From CAYYJR01 sp964472305 (GTDB lineage: Bacteria; Armatimonadota; Hebobacteria; CAIYQO01), in contig CAYYJR010000015.1 in the NCBI GenBank assembly GCA_964472305.1, forward strand, positions 42,267-106,266: a stretch of DNA of 64,000 nucleotides, given 5' to 3'. Numbering within the stretch: the stretch's first letter is position 1; each line of letters begins with the position of its first letter. Shown here piece by piece: positions 7,884 to 17,200 of this stretch. The notes under the pieces are model-generated. The model ran no database searches, was not told where the DNA came from, and saw nothing but the letters and a program-made list of their open reading frames with translations. The translations under genes and the position numbers were made by a program.

Positions 7884-8738
7884 TTATTTACGTCCCAGAA
7901 TCCAATCCATCGCGTTCGACGTATTCTCGACGCGCGCCTGGGGATAACAGCGGTATTGCGGAATCATCTCGGCGGTGAGGGGCCCGTCGTAGCCGATTTC
8001 GCCCAATGCGGCCATCACCGCCGGCCAGTTCACGTCACCTTCCAGCAGATCGACGAAACCGTCCAGCGTGCCGCAGGCGCGGCGATAATCCTTGAAGTGC
8101 ACCGCGAAGATGCGCTTGCCGAGGATGCGAATCCACTGTTCCGGATAACCGGTGAGCAGCACGTTGCCCACGTCGAAGTAGGACCCGATGTAGGGACTGT
8201 CAATCTCGTCGAGGAAGCCGCGCATCTCTACCGGACTCAGGAAGACGCGATTCCACACATTCTCAATCCCGATGCGCACGCCTGTGCGCTCGCAGGTGGG
8301 CAGCAACGCGCGCAGCGCGTCAGCAGCGCGCTGCAGCACCACGTCGTACGAGACGACCGGTTCTTCGGGGGTGAAGCAGATATCCACCGCGCCCGGCACT
8401 ACCAGGATAGTGTGTACGCCCAGCGCCTGCCCGAGTTCGAGCATCTTTTCGGTAACCTTGATCGCCTGGGCTCGCTTGGCCGGGTCGTCCTGGCCGAAGT
8501 TCGTGCTCCAGAAGGCGCCGGTCGCCAGCGTCACGAGCTTGAGGCCTGCCGCATCGGCAGCCTGGCGCAACGCGGTCATATCGGCCGTCGTGCTCGCGAA
8601 ACTGATCGGGCCTTCCGTGTCGAAAGCCAGTTCCAGTGCCTCGAAGCCCAGCGCTTTCACGCGCTTGAACGTGTTGGGAAGCTCACTGGCCGTGCTCCAT
8701 TCACCGGGCAACGACCACGTGTTAATTGCTTTCAGCAT
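7884..8738 (-). CDS. Sugar phosphate isomerase/epimerase (xylose isomerase-like TIM barrel)
   Basis: A 284-residue TIM-barrel protein of the AP-endonuclease-2/IolE-like group. Metal-binding residues expected of the family occur in GIENVWN (Glu), YFDVGN (Asp), VHFKDY (His) and LTAEM (Glu). Cytoplasmic; probably rearranges a keto-sugar or inositol derivative with the downstream Gfo/Idh dehydrogenase. AGAGGAA precedes the ATG by 7 nt. A promoter is not obvious in the 324 bp upstream. Confidence 0.88.
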   Translation of the reverse strand: MLKAINTWSLPGEWSTASELPNTFKRVKALGFEALELAFDTEGPISFASTTADMTALRQAADAAGLKLVTLATGAFWSTNFGQDDPAKRAQAIKVTEKMLELGQALGVHTILVVPGAVDICFTPEEPVVSYDVVLQRAADALRALLPTCERTGVRIGIENVWNRVFLSPVEMRGFLDEIDSPYIGSYFDVGNVLLTGYPEQWIRILGKRIFAVHFKDYRRACGTLDGFVDLLEGDVNWPAVMAALGEIGYDGPLTAEMIPQYRCYPQARVENTSNAMDWILGRK

Positions 8739-9062
8739 TGCCGTTCCTCTCTGTTATCGACTGTCTGGTCGATGGCGACCATCTGATTGGAATAGTTACT
8801 CGCCCCACTCCTCCGGTGGCAATCACGTTCCCGTCGGATTGGTCGCGTTGTCGTCCGGCGGGTACGTACGACGGCACCACGGGCAGGCGTCTGTTTTTTC
8901 GTCACCCATGGGAGAATTTCCTGCTCAGCTTTCGCCTTCTTTGTCAGTGCAATATGGACTATGGCGCGGAGAACACCAGCGCAATGTATCGCGCTGGTGC
9001 CATCACCGGGAGCGAGGCAACACTGTCGCGCCCCCGGTTGGCGCTCGCGTTACGGCGCGCCG
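8739..9062. other. Intergenic stretch without recognisable gene
   Basis: 324 bp between two minus-strand genes. No convincing reading frame, RNA or terminator seen; it should contain the promoter of the isomerase gene. Confidence 0.5.
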
Positions 9063-9470
9063 TTATTCCTGGTCGAGTTGATAGTCTTTGTCATTCGCGG
9101 ATGTCATCGTGGAACCGTGGCTCGTGCCGGCGCAGGTGTGTTTTGCCAGAGTCGCCTCCATTGTTTCGAGACGTGCGCGCAATGCATCAACTTCGCTTTT
9201 TCGCACCAGTTGCATATTGTCGATCATGCGCTCGGTGGTCTTCTCCACCTGCTCGCGCAGCGCTTCGCGTTGTTCGCGGCCCAGCGTGAGCAGGCGCTCC
9301 ACCAGCGTGCTGCTTTCCTCGCGCGCCACCTGGCCGCGCGCCACCAACTCGTTCACCAGCTTCTGCGCGGTATCCGCGGTCAACGAGGCCGCACCAAGGC
9401 CGATATCGATCATGCGATCGAGGAGATCACTCCAGGATGGCGTGGATTTTCCCGCCTGTTCATCAGCCAT
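9063..9470 (-). CDS. Phasin-like coiled-coil protein
   Basis: A 135-residue, almost wholly helical, highly charged protein without membrane segments. The central part (about 45-115, with heptad-like EREQREALREQVEKTTERM) predicts a coiled coil, and the overall make-up is like PhaI/PhaF-type polyester granule-associated proteins. A stress or granule-binding role is inferred only from that resemblance; no polyhydroxyalkanoate synthase is in the window. GGAGG precedes the ATG by about 6 nt. Confidence 0.65.
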   Translation of the reverse strand: MADEQAGKSTPSWSDLLDRMIDIGLGAASLTADTAQKLVNELVARGQVAREESSTLVERLLTLGREQREALREQVEKTTERMIDNMQLVRKSEVDALRARLETMEATLAKHTCAGTSHGSTMTSANDKDYQLDQE

Positions 9471-9547
9471 ACTTCACCTCCGATGTTTCTGCCATTGTAA
9501 CCGTGCGGAGCGGTGATGCGTGGCATGCGCGACGGACGTTGTTGCTA

Positions 9548-10366
9548 TTAGCGCCAGGCGTCAAGAATATGTTCGTGCAACAGGCGAATCAACTGTGCCG
9601 GATCGAAACCGCGCGCTCCGGCCAGGCTGATGCCGCTGGTGATGGTTGCGTTGTCTGAGGTCAGCGTCACCGTGTGCACTTCGTCCAACCGCCGCCAGCG
9701 CAGGCGCAGCGTGTCGTTTTCGTGCGACCATTCTTCCAGCACGGCGCCCGCCGTCTCCAGCACCGCGGTCAGCCGATATTGGGATGCAAGCTCCGGATGC
9801 GTGTGGAGTTGCTGCAGAGTTTCCTGCGCGCCTTCGCCCGCGGATGCTTCGCCCGGCACGCCCAGCAATTCGTCGCCGCTGAAGAGCGAGGGACCGGCGA
9901 ATAGCTCCTCCAGCGGTGTAGTGGTCCTTGCGATGGCGGCGCTGTCGTAGTAGAGATTCAGCCCATCGTAGCGCGCGCGCACCGACGCCAGCGGATCGCC
10001 GACGGCAAAGTGGATGGGGTGCGGCCCGGTGATGCCCTGCAGCTTTTCTACGTTGCTGGCGGGATATGCCAATCCCTCATCCAGCAGCAGTACGGTAGCT
10101 TTGGTCAAATAACCCAGATAGCGGCCGATTTCTTCCGCCTCCGCCGGTCGCAGCACCGCCGCGCAGGTCTCATCATGGATGCCCAGCAGATAATAGCCTG
10201 CCTGCGCCGGCGCCTCGTCGATCTGCAACAACCACGGCGCGCCCTCGATCCATGCCGCTGCCCGCACGACCCCCGGCCAGAGCGGTGCGACGAACTCCGC
10301 TAGCGATTCATCCGCGCGCTTCAACTTCGCCAGCACATCCGACAACTCAAATGATTCATCAAACAT
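9548..10366 (-). CDS. Conserved hypothetical protein, 272 residues
   Basis: A soluble acidic protein with no signal peptide or membrane segment and no family I can name. It starts with a helical MFDESFELSDVLAKLKRADESLAEF and has an alternating strand/helix pattern later. I place the start at the ATG at 10366, not at the longer in-frame start at 10417, because TTGCCT-17-TACAAT ends 6 nt before it, making a leaderless message. It stands between the phasin-like gene and the HEAT-repeat gene, all on the minus strand, but with its own promoter. Confidence 0.7.
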   Translation of the reverse strand: MFDESFELSDVLAKLKRADESLAEFVAPLWPGVVRAAAWIEGAPWLLQIDEAPAQAGYYLLGIHDETCAAVLRPAEAEEIGRYLGYLTKATVLLLDEGLAYPASNVEKLQGITGPHPIHFAVGDPLASVRARYDGLNLYYDSAAIARTTTPLEELFAGPSLFSGDELLGVPGEASAGEGAQETLQQLHTHPELASQYRLTAVLETAGAVLEEWSHENDTLRLRWRRLDEVHTVTLTSDNATITSGISLAGARGFDPAQLIRLLHEHILDAWR

Positions 10367-10372
10367 GCGCGC

Positions 10373-10401
10373 ATTGTAACGCTGAGCAAGTTGAAAGGCA
10401 A
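10373..10401 (-). promoter_or_regulatory. Promoter of the 272-residue hypothetical gene (leaderless)
   Basis: On the minus strand TTGCCT, 17-bp spacer, TACAAT, then 6 nt to the ATG. Confidence 0.7.
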
Positions 10402-10718
10402 GCCGATGTCGACGCAACGCGTACCGCGGATTACGCGGTAGACGAAGATTTGGGGAGGGAATTGGGTCAGCCTGTGCTAGCGTCCTGTTCCGCCATTGCC
10501 CCGGCAGCCCGCAGCGATGTCACACGCGCATCACCAGGTGCTTTCGATGCGTCCCGCTTTCAGGAAAATCATGCACGGACAGCATCTCCACCCATCGAGC
10601 GATGATCCGCCTGAAACAGCTCATAACCCCATCTGTGCAATCCGTGGTGTGTCCTGCTCGGCTTTTCCTCGGAGTCCACTATACCTGAGAGAGTTCACTG
10701 CACGGCGCAGCGTGTGTT

Positions 10719-10737
10719 GCAGGGGTGCATCCCCTGC
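10719..10737. terminator. Short perfect inverted repeat after the HEAT-repeat gene
   Basis: GCAGGGG, loop TGCAT, CCCCTGC, about 22 bp past the stop of the HEAT-repeat gene (minus strand). No T run follows, so it may be a weak terminator or mRNA-end hairpin. The rest of 10402-10758 shows no gene. Confidence 0.4.
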
Positions 10738-10758
10738 GCGCCAACGATGCGATCGTGA

Positions 10759-11736
10759 TCAGGCGTTCGCGCAGTGTTCTTGAAACGCTTCCTTCACCCT
10801 CGCGTCGCCCCCGGCTTCCACGGCATCGCGGATGCGCTCGCGACGGCGCTCGTCCGCGGCGTAGATCGCCAGGGCTTCGATAGCTTTCAGTGCCGTGCCG
10901 CGGCCTTCGGTCCGTATGATATCGAGGAGAAAGTCGAAAGCGGCATCGCAGCGAGTGAGGGCAATCGCCAGCAGCAGCGTTTTATTGAAGGTGAGATCGA
11001 CGTTGCTGTCCCAGTAAGCGCGCAGCGCGGCGAAGGCAATCTCCAGTCGTGATTCGCCGAGTGCGTAAGCGGCTTGCTCGGCCAGCGCAGGGTCGGCGGA
11101 CGGCAGAAAACGGGTAATGAATGGCACCGAGCGCTCCGGCTCGATGACCAGCAAGCCGGTGAAACAGCGACCCACCACCTCCGCGTCGGCATCACCCGCC
11201 AGCACTTTCATGCGCAGCAGCAGTTCGCTCCGCTCATCGCCCAGGTAGGTGAGCGTGTTGACCGCCGCCAGCCGCGCGGGTTGTTCGCTGTCAGCTAGCA
11301 GCGTCACCAGCTCAATATACACTTCCGGGTAGCGGATGCGCGCCAGCGCCACCGCGCACAACCCGCGTAAAATGGGGGCGGTGTCGGCGCGTCCGCCGTA
11401 GACCGGCTCCATCTGCCGGTGGCGGATGCCGCGCAGGTAGACCGTCTCGTCGCGATTGTCCAGCGCTTCCAGCGCCTGTACGATAGCCTCTTTCGCCCGG
11501 CAGCCTTTATCCGCATCCGACGGGAGCGCGATGATGCGGCGGAAAGCGTCGCGCAGCGGAACGAGACATTCCTCACAACCTGACCGCCCCAGCGCCTGCG
11601 CCGACCGCGCAATGAGGATATTGCTCGTGTCCGCCAACGCCTGCACCAATGCCGCGCGCACCTCGGAGATCAGTGGTCGCTGCGCCAACTCGTGCAGTTG
11701 AGCGAGTTTCTCTTCCAAAGTCAGTCGCCGGGCCAT
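10759..11736 (-). CDS. HEAT-repeat / PBS-lyase-like repeat protein
   Basis: A 325-residue alpha-solenoid protein built of about eight to nine degenerate HEAT-type helical pairs (for example VRAALVQALADTSNILIARSAQALGRSG and LAEQAAYALGESRLEIAFAALR). Such proteins usually serve as protein-binding scaffolds; no catalytic residues are apparent. The ATG at 11736 is chosen for AGGAG 6 nt upstream. It follows, 66 bp downstream, a small ferredoxin and an FmdB-type zinc ribbon on the same strand, and the three may be cotranscribed. Cytoplasmic; partner unknown. Confidence 0.85.
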   Translation of the reverse strand: MARRLTLEEKLAQLHELAQRPLISEVRAALVQALADTSNILIARSAQALGRSGCEECLVPLRDAFRRIIALPSDADKGCRAKEAIVQALEALDNRDETVYLRGIRHRQMEPVYGGRADTAPILRGLCAVALARIRYPEVYIELVTLLADSEQPARLAAVNTLTYLGDERSELLLRMKVLAGDADAEVVGRCFTGLLVIEPERSVPFITRFLPSADPALAEQAAYALGESRLEIAFAALRAYWDSNVDLTFNKTLLLAIALTRCDAAFDFLLDIIRTEGRGTALKAIEALAIYAADERRRERIRDAVEAGGDARVKEAFQEHCANA

Positions 11737-11802
11737 CGCTGCTCCTCTCATGACACCTGCCATGCAATTCCGCGCCGGCCCGGCGTATACCTGCCTGTTC
11801 AC

Positions 11803-11985
11803 CTATTCGAGGCTGAACGCTCCCATCGGGCACACCTGCATGCACTTGCCGCATTCGGTGCACGCCTCCGCATCTACTTCCGGCGCAGCGTTACCTTGCT
11901 GCGACAACGCCTGTACCGGGCAAAAACGCACGGCCGGACAGCGATGATTCTGTGGGCAGCGTTCGGGATCAATCACCATTGACAT
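11803..11985 (-). CDS. Small 2x[4Fe-4S] ferredoxin
   Basis: A 60-residue electron carrier. The second cluster motif is canonical (CTECGKCMQVCP). The first is irregular: CPQNHRCPAVRFCP has Cys spaced CX5CX5CP, unlike the usual CXXCXXCXXXCP, so cluster I may be modified or missing a ligand. The start at 11985 has AAGGAG 7 nt upstream; longer in-frame starts lack a site. Lies 17 bp after the FmdB gene and 66 bp before the HEAT-repeat gene. Confidence 0.88.
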   Translation of the reverse strand: MSMVIDPERCPQNHRCPAVRFCPVQALSQQGNAAPEVDAEACTECGKCMQVCPMGAFSLE

Positions 11986-12002
11986 CTTATGCTCCTTCGA
12001 TA

Positions 12003-12224
12003 TCAGTTCAATCCGCAGGCGCCGCCTGCACAACACGCGCCTTCCGGACAACCGACGGCTTCACGCTTGCCCTGTCCCATGCGTCCGGCACAGACCGACA
12101 TGCGCTTGCCGATCTTTTGCTCGCCACACGATGGGCACGCCAATCCCTCGCCCTCACTGCCCGTGCGCACCAACTCCTCAAACACGGTATGGCATTTGGC
12201 GCATTCAAATTCATACAGTGGCAT
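12003..12224 (-). CDS. FmdB-family zinc-ribbon protein
   Basis: A 73-residue protein starting MPLYEFECAKCHTVFE with the paired CxxC knuckles (CAKC and CPSC) of the FmdB/CxxC_CxxC_SSSS family, proposed as putative regulators. The C-terminus is Cys/Gly rich (GCPEGACCAGGACG), perhaps a further metal site. GGAGG lies 7 nt upstream of the ATG. First gene of the set with ferredoxin and the HEAT-repeat protein, under a clear promoter. Confidence 0.88.
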   Translation of the reverse strand: MPLYEFECAKCHTVFEELVRTGSEGEGLACPSCGEQKIGKRMSVCAGRMGQGKREAVGCPEGACCAGGACGLN

Positions 12225-12272
12225 ACACTTTCCTCCGCATCGGGCGCGAATCTCGCGCCTGTTATCAGTACT

Positions 12273-12301
12273 ATTATATCATCGTATGGCTATATAGTAA
12301 A
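12273..12301 (-). promoter_or_regulatory. Promoter of the FmdB-ferredoxin-HEAT unit
   Basis: Minus strand TTTACT, 17-bp spacer, TATAAT; about 45 nt leader containing a small GGGCGCGAATCTCGCGCC hairpin. Confidence 0.75.
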
Positions 12302-12525
12302 CATCAAATGTTCAGCGAAAACGAAAAATTGCCGCAAGCGGGAGTTCGACCCGCCGGTCGCTCACTCCACGGCGGTCAACCACCGGATTCCACCGGAGTC
12401 TGACGGTAACTCGATCCTTCACTGCGACAACAGCAAGCAGGCATAAACTCCTTCTCCGATCCTCTCTCGCCGACCGGACGCAAAGTCGTCCCCTACCCTA
12501 TGCAAGCGTTATCTCCGGTTCATTA

Positions 12526-12555
12526 TTGCGTTTCGCCGTGGAAAGGTGCGATAAT
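12526..12555 (+). promoter_or_regulatory. Promoter of pyrK-pyrD
   Basis: TTGCGT, 18-bp spacer, GATAAT, then 9 nt to the ATG at 12565; a leaderless or near-leaderless transcript. 12302-12525 holds nothing else recognisable. Confidence 0.5.
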
Positions 12556-12564
12556 GCACGTATC

Positions 12565-13332
12565 ATGCAGGTAATGGTTGCACGCTGCCCCGTGGTGCAT
12601 AAATTGTCGCCGCGCGCGGGTCTGTACGATATCACCGTTCATTGCCCGGAAATCGCTCGCCAGGCTGTTCCCGGGCAGTTTATCATGGTGCGTTGCGCGG
12701 ATTTCACCCTGCGGCGACCCTTTAGCATCTGCGATACGACAGGCGACCGGCTTCGCTTCGTCTTCGAGGTGCGCGGCGCGGGCACCGCGTGGCTGGCGGA
12801 CGTCGCCGTGGGCAACGAACTGGATATCCTCGGACCGCAGGGCAAGGGGTTCCGACTCGGCGATACCACGCGCCCGGTTATTTTTGCCGGCGGCGGGATC
12901 GGCATGTTTCCACTGCTGCACGCCTGCCGGCCTTTCGGCGCGCACGCCACCGTGCTGCTCGGTTTCCGCACCGTATCGTTGATCGCACTCACCGAGGATT
13001 TTCGCGACGCCGGCGTTGATTTGCGCCTGATCACCGACGACGGCAGTTCCGGCCAGCGCGGGTTCGTCTCCGACCTGCTCACCGCGCGGCTGGACCAGGG
13101 GCCGTGCGCGACCATCTTCGCTTGCGGTCCGCACCCCATGCTGAAGGCGATTGCCACCGAGGCGTTGCGCCGCGAGATTCCCTGCCAGGTGTCGCTGGAA
13201 CAGCGTATGGCCTGCGGCATGGGCGCCTGCCTGGGGTGTGCCCACCGGGTGCGCCGCGCCGACGGCAGCGAAACATTCGCGCATGTCTGCGTGGACGGTC
13301 CCGTTTTCGACGCGCGGGAGGTGGTGTGGTGA
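12565..13332 (+). CDS. pyrK: Dihydroorotate dehydrogenase B, electron-transfer subunit
   Basis: FAD/[2Fe-2S] subunit that passes electrons from dihydroorotate (via PyrD) to NAD+ in pyrimidine synthesis. The 255 residues show the FAD-binding RRPFSICD, the NAD-binding GGGIGMFPLL and the C-terminal cluster ligands in CGMGACLGC plus HVC. The start is set at 12565 from the promoter position; ATG 12574 is an alternative. The stop overlaps the GTG start of pyrD (GTGA), so the subunits are translationally coupled. Confidence 0.93.
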   Translation: MQVMVARCPVVHKLSPRAGLYDITVHCPEIARQAVPGQFIMVRCADFTLRRPFSICDTTGDRLRFVFEVRGAGTAWLADVAVGNELDILGPQGKGFRLGDTTRPVIFAGGGIGMFPLLHACRPFGAHATVLLGFRTVSLIALTEDFRDAGVDLRLITDDGSSGQRGFVSDLLTARLDQGPCATIFACGPHPMLKAIATEALRREIPCQVSLEQRMACGMGACLGCAHRVRRADGSETFAHVCVDGPVFDAREVVW

Positions 13333-14246
13333 TCACCGTGCAGCTCTCCGTCACTCTCGCTGGCGTGACGCTGGCGAATCCCATTGTCACCGCGTCCGGC
13401 ACCTTTGGCTTCGGACGTGAATACGGCGCGCTGTATCCGTTATCCGAACTGGGTGCCATCGCCATCAAAGGCCTGACGCTGCAAGAGCGTCCCGGCAATC
13501 CACCGCCGCGCGTGGCGGAAACGCCGGCCGGCATGCTAAACAGCGTAGGCTTGCAGAATCCCGGCGTGGAAAAGTTCATTCGCGACGAACTGCCGTGGCT
13601 GAAGGCGCAGGGCGCGGTGGTCATCGCCAACATCGCCGGCAGCACGATCGAAGATTACTGCGCGATGGCGGAACGGCTGTCGGACACCGCCACCGACCTG
13701 ATCGAACTGAACATCTCCTGCCCGAACGTCAAGCAAGGCGGCGTCGCCTTCGGTACCAGTTGCGCCAACGTGGCGGAGATCACCACCGCCGTGCGCCGCT
13801 GCTGCGCCAAACCACTGATCGTCAAGCTCTCGCCGAACGTCACCGATATCGCCGACATCGCCGCCGCCGCGGTGGACCATGGCGCCGACGCGCTGTCGCT
13901 GATCAATACGCTGCTCGGAATGCGCATCGACATCCACACCCGCCGTCCCGTGTTGGCGAACAACGTGGGCGGGCTCTCCGGTCCGGCGGTGCTGCCGGTG
14001 GCGGTGCGCATGATCTGGCAGGTGCGCCGCCGCGTGCGCGTGCCGATCATCGGCATGGGCGGCGTGGCCAGCGGGGAGGACGCGGTGGAGATGCTGCTTG
14101 CCGGGGCCAACGCCGTCGCGGTCGGCACCGCCATATATGCCGATCCGTATGCCCCGCTGAAGATCAAACAGGGATTGATCGACTACTGCGAACGGCACGG
14201 CATCGCGGACGTGAACGCCCTGTCCGGCGCGGTGCAGGCATACTGA
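13329..14246 (+). CDS. pyrD: Dihydroorotate dehydrogenase B, catalytic subunit
   Basis: FMN-dependent class 1B enzyme oxidising dihydroorotate to orotate. 305 residues with the class-1 catalytic Cys131 in NISCPN, the FMN-phosphate loop GMGGVASGEDA and the substrate region GMLNSVGLQNPG. The GTG start overlaps the pyrK stop; GGGAGG lies 7 nt upstream. The presence of pyrK and the Cys base assign it to the NAD-linked heterotetramer. Converges with mfd, 27 bp apart, without an obvious terminator. Confidence 0.95.
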   Translation: MITVQLSVTLAGVTLANPIVTASGTFGFGREYGALYPLSELGAIAIKGLTLQERPGNPPPRVAETPAGMLNSVGLQNPGVEKFIRDELPWLKAQGAVVIANIAGSTIEDYCAMAERLSDTATDLIELNISCPNVKQGGVAFGTSCANVAEITTAVRRCCAKPLIVKLSPNVTDIADIAAAAVDHGADALSLINTLLGMRIDIHTRRPVLANNVGGLSGPAVLPVAVRMIWQVRRRVRVPIIGMGGVASGEDAVEMLLAGANAVAVGTAIYADPYAPLKIKQGLIDYCERHGIADVNALSGAVQAY

Positions 14247-14273
14247 CCAGGGCCGTGACCGGAGACTCCGTCA

Positions 14274-17200
14274 TCACCGGCCGAAGGGATTGCTCTCCGG
14301 GTCACGGCGGCGCAGGGTGCTGGCGGCTAACGGCGTGCGCGGGGCTTTCAGCACTTCCTGTTCAATCACGCGCAGGCGATGGGCCACCTCTTCCAGCATG
14401 GCAAGCATGGTCGGTTGATCGACGTTATGAGTGAAGATGGTCGCGCGCTCCGGGGTGAAGGCGGGAGCGGGCAGGCCACGTTGACGCCAGTTCGGCGCTT
14501 CGAGTTGCAACCGCCTTACCGCCTGCGGTGACAGACTGCGTTCGGACGCCAGCCGCAGCACGAGCGCGCCGCGCTCGGAGCCGATGTGGGTGATGCCCAC
14601 CTCGAGACACAACAGTTTCACCGCCACCAGCCGGAACAGGTTATCGGCGGGCGCGGGCAGCGGCTTGCCGAATCGATCGAGAATTTCCTCGCGCAGTTCC
14701 TCCGCCATCTTCCACGCGCGCATCGCGGCTAACCGGCGATAGAGGTCGATGCGCTGGTTCAGTTCCGGCACGTACTCCTCCGGCAGGAAGGCATCCAGCG
14801 GCAAGTCGATTTGCACCTCGCGCTCGGGCTCCACCTGTTCGCCGCGGGTGATGCGCACCGCATCCTCCAGCATCTGCGTATACAGGTCGAATCCCACCGC
14901 CGCCAGCACGCCGCTCTGCTCGGCACCGAGGAGGTCGCCGGCGCCGCGAATCTCCAGATCGCGCAACGCCACCTTGTACCCCGCGCCTAATGCGGAAAAT
15001 TCCTTCAGCGCGGCGATGCGTTCCTGCGCGGTGGGAGTCAGCTTCTTGCGCGGCTTCCATGTCAGATAGGCATAGGCCTGGCGGTCGCTGCGCCCCACCC
15101 GCCCGCGCAACTGATAGAGCTGCGCCAGGCCGAACATATCCGCCTGATCCACCAGGATGGTGTTCACGTTGGGCATGTCCAACCCGTTCTCGATGATGGC
15201 GGTGCACACCAGCACGTCGAACTTGCGCGTGTAGAACTCCATCATGATGCGGTCGAGTTCGCCTTCCTCCATTTGTCCGTGTGCCACGTCCACCCGCGCT
15301 TGCGGCACCACCCGTCGGATGTGCTCGGCCACGTGATAGATCGACGAGATGCGATTATGCAGAACGAAGACTTGCCCGTCGCGGTCCAATTCGCGCAGCA
15401 ATGCCTCGCGCAGCACCTCGTCGTCCGCCTCCAGCGCCAGCGTGCGCACCGGCATGCGGCCTTCCGGCGGGGTGTTGATCAACGACATCTCGCGTAGCCC
15501 CGACAGCGCCATGTGCAGCGTGCGCGGGATGGGCGTGGCCGACATGGTCAGCAAGTCTACGCCCGGATTCAACTGCTTGAAACGCTCCTTCTGCTTTACC
15601 CCGAAGCGTTGCTCCTCGTCGATGATCGCCAAACCCAGGCCTTTGAACTTGATATCCTGTGACAGGATACGATGGGTGCCGATGACCAGATCGACCGCGC
15701 CGCCGGTGAGGTCGGCGATGATGCGCGTCTGTTCGCGGCGCGGCACCGCGCGCGAGAGCAGTTCGACGCGAATCGGGAAAGCGGCCATGCGCTCGCGGAA
15801 AGTGCGGAAGTGCTGCGCCGCCAGCACGGTAGTGGGCGCCAGCACCGCCACCTGCTTGCCGTCCATGATCGCCTTGAATGCCGCGCGAATGGCCACCTCG
15901 GTTTTGCCGTAGCCCACGTCGCCGCAGATCAGCCGGTCGGTGGGCATCTCGCGCTCCATGTCTTCTTTCACCTCAGCAATAGCGCGGAGTTGATCCACCG
16001 TTTCGATCCATGGGAAGCCTTCCTCCATCTCACGCTGCCAGGGTGAATCGGGGGAGAAGGCGTGACCGGTCTCACGGGAGCGGACGGCTTGCAGGCGCAG
16101 CAACTGGTTGGCGAGCTCTTCGGTAGACTTTTTGGTGCGTCGCTTTATCCGCTCCCATTCCGCCCCCCCCAGGCGGTGTACCTCAGGAGGATCTTCGCTG
16201 AGCCCCAGGTATTTCTGTACGCGGTCGAGTTGGTCAATCGGCACGAACAGCTTATCGGAGCCGGCGTAGTTGATCTGCAGGAACTCACGCTCGACACCCT
16301 GCACGCCGCGGCGCACCAGGCCGACGTAACGACCGATGCCGTGGTGGATATGCACCACATGATCACCGGGTACGAGCTGGTTGACGCTAGCGAGCACCTG
16401 TCCATTGTTCGTCTGGTGCTGGCGCACGCTGCGCCGCTGTTTCTGCCATCCCAGCAGTTCGCCGTCGGTGAGCAGCGCCACCCGCGCCTCGGGGAGGATG
16501 ACTCCCTCGCCCAACTCCACGCGGCGCAGCAGAATCTTCCCGGTAGGTGCCGCGCCGGCAAGAACCTGTGCATCCTCCCCGCCGGCCACCGGCAACTCCA
16601 TGCCACCCAGCATTTCCGCCAACCGGTGCTCCTGGTGGGTAGCTGCCACCACGGCGTAGCCTTCACGCAGCCACATTTCCAGGTCGGCGCGCAATTGATC
16701 CACCGCCAGCACGTAATTCGTCGGCGACTGGCACAGTAGGTCAACAGAGGCGCCGTCGAGCAATTGCGGCTTGGGGCTGTTGGCTGCTGGCTGTTCCGCT
16801 TCCACGGCCGCATCGTCATCTACCACGCTTTTCACCACCGGATTCGTGAAACTGGCGTCGGCACCGGGGGGCAGCAGGCTGACGGCAATTTCCGGAAAAG
16901 CCGCCAATTGCGTCAGGGCATCCGACAACGGCAGGTACAGCGGGTGGCGTGTGGGTAGCAGCGCGCCGCGGGTAAGGCGGCTGGTTTCCAATTGCGCCAG
17001 GCCATCGCGGAAGCGATAAAAGGCATGCGCCAGATGGTCAGGTTCGTCGAGGATGACCGTGGTATCCGCCGGCAGGTAATCGAGCAGCGTCGCGCCTTCC
17101 GGGTAGAGATACGGCAGGTAATATTCAACGCCGTTGAAGTAGGCGCCTTGCGCCAGCAACTCCGCCTCGTGGCCGATTTTGCTGGACAGCCGGTCGGCAG

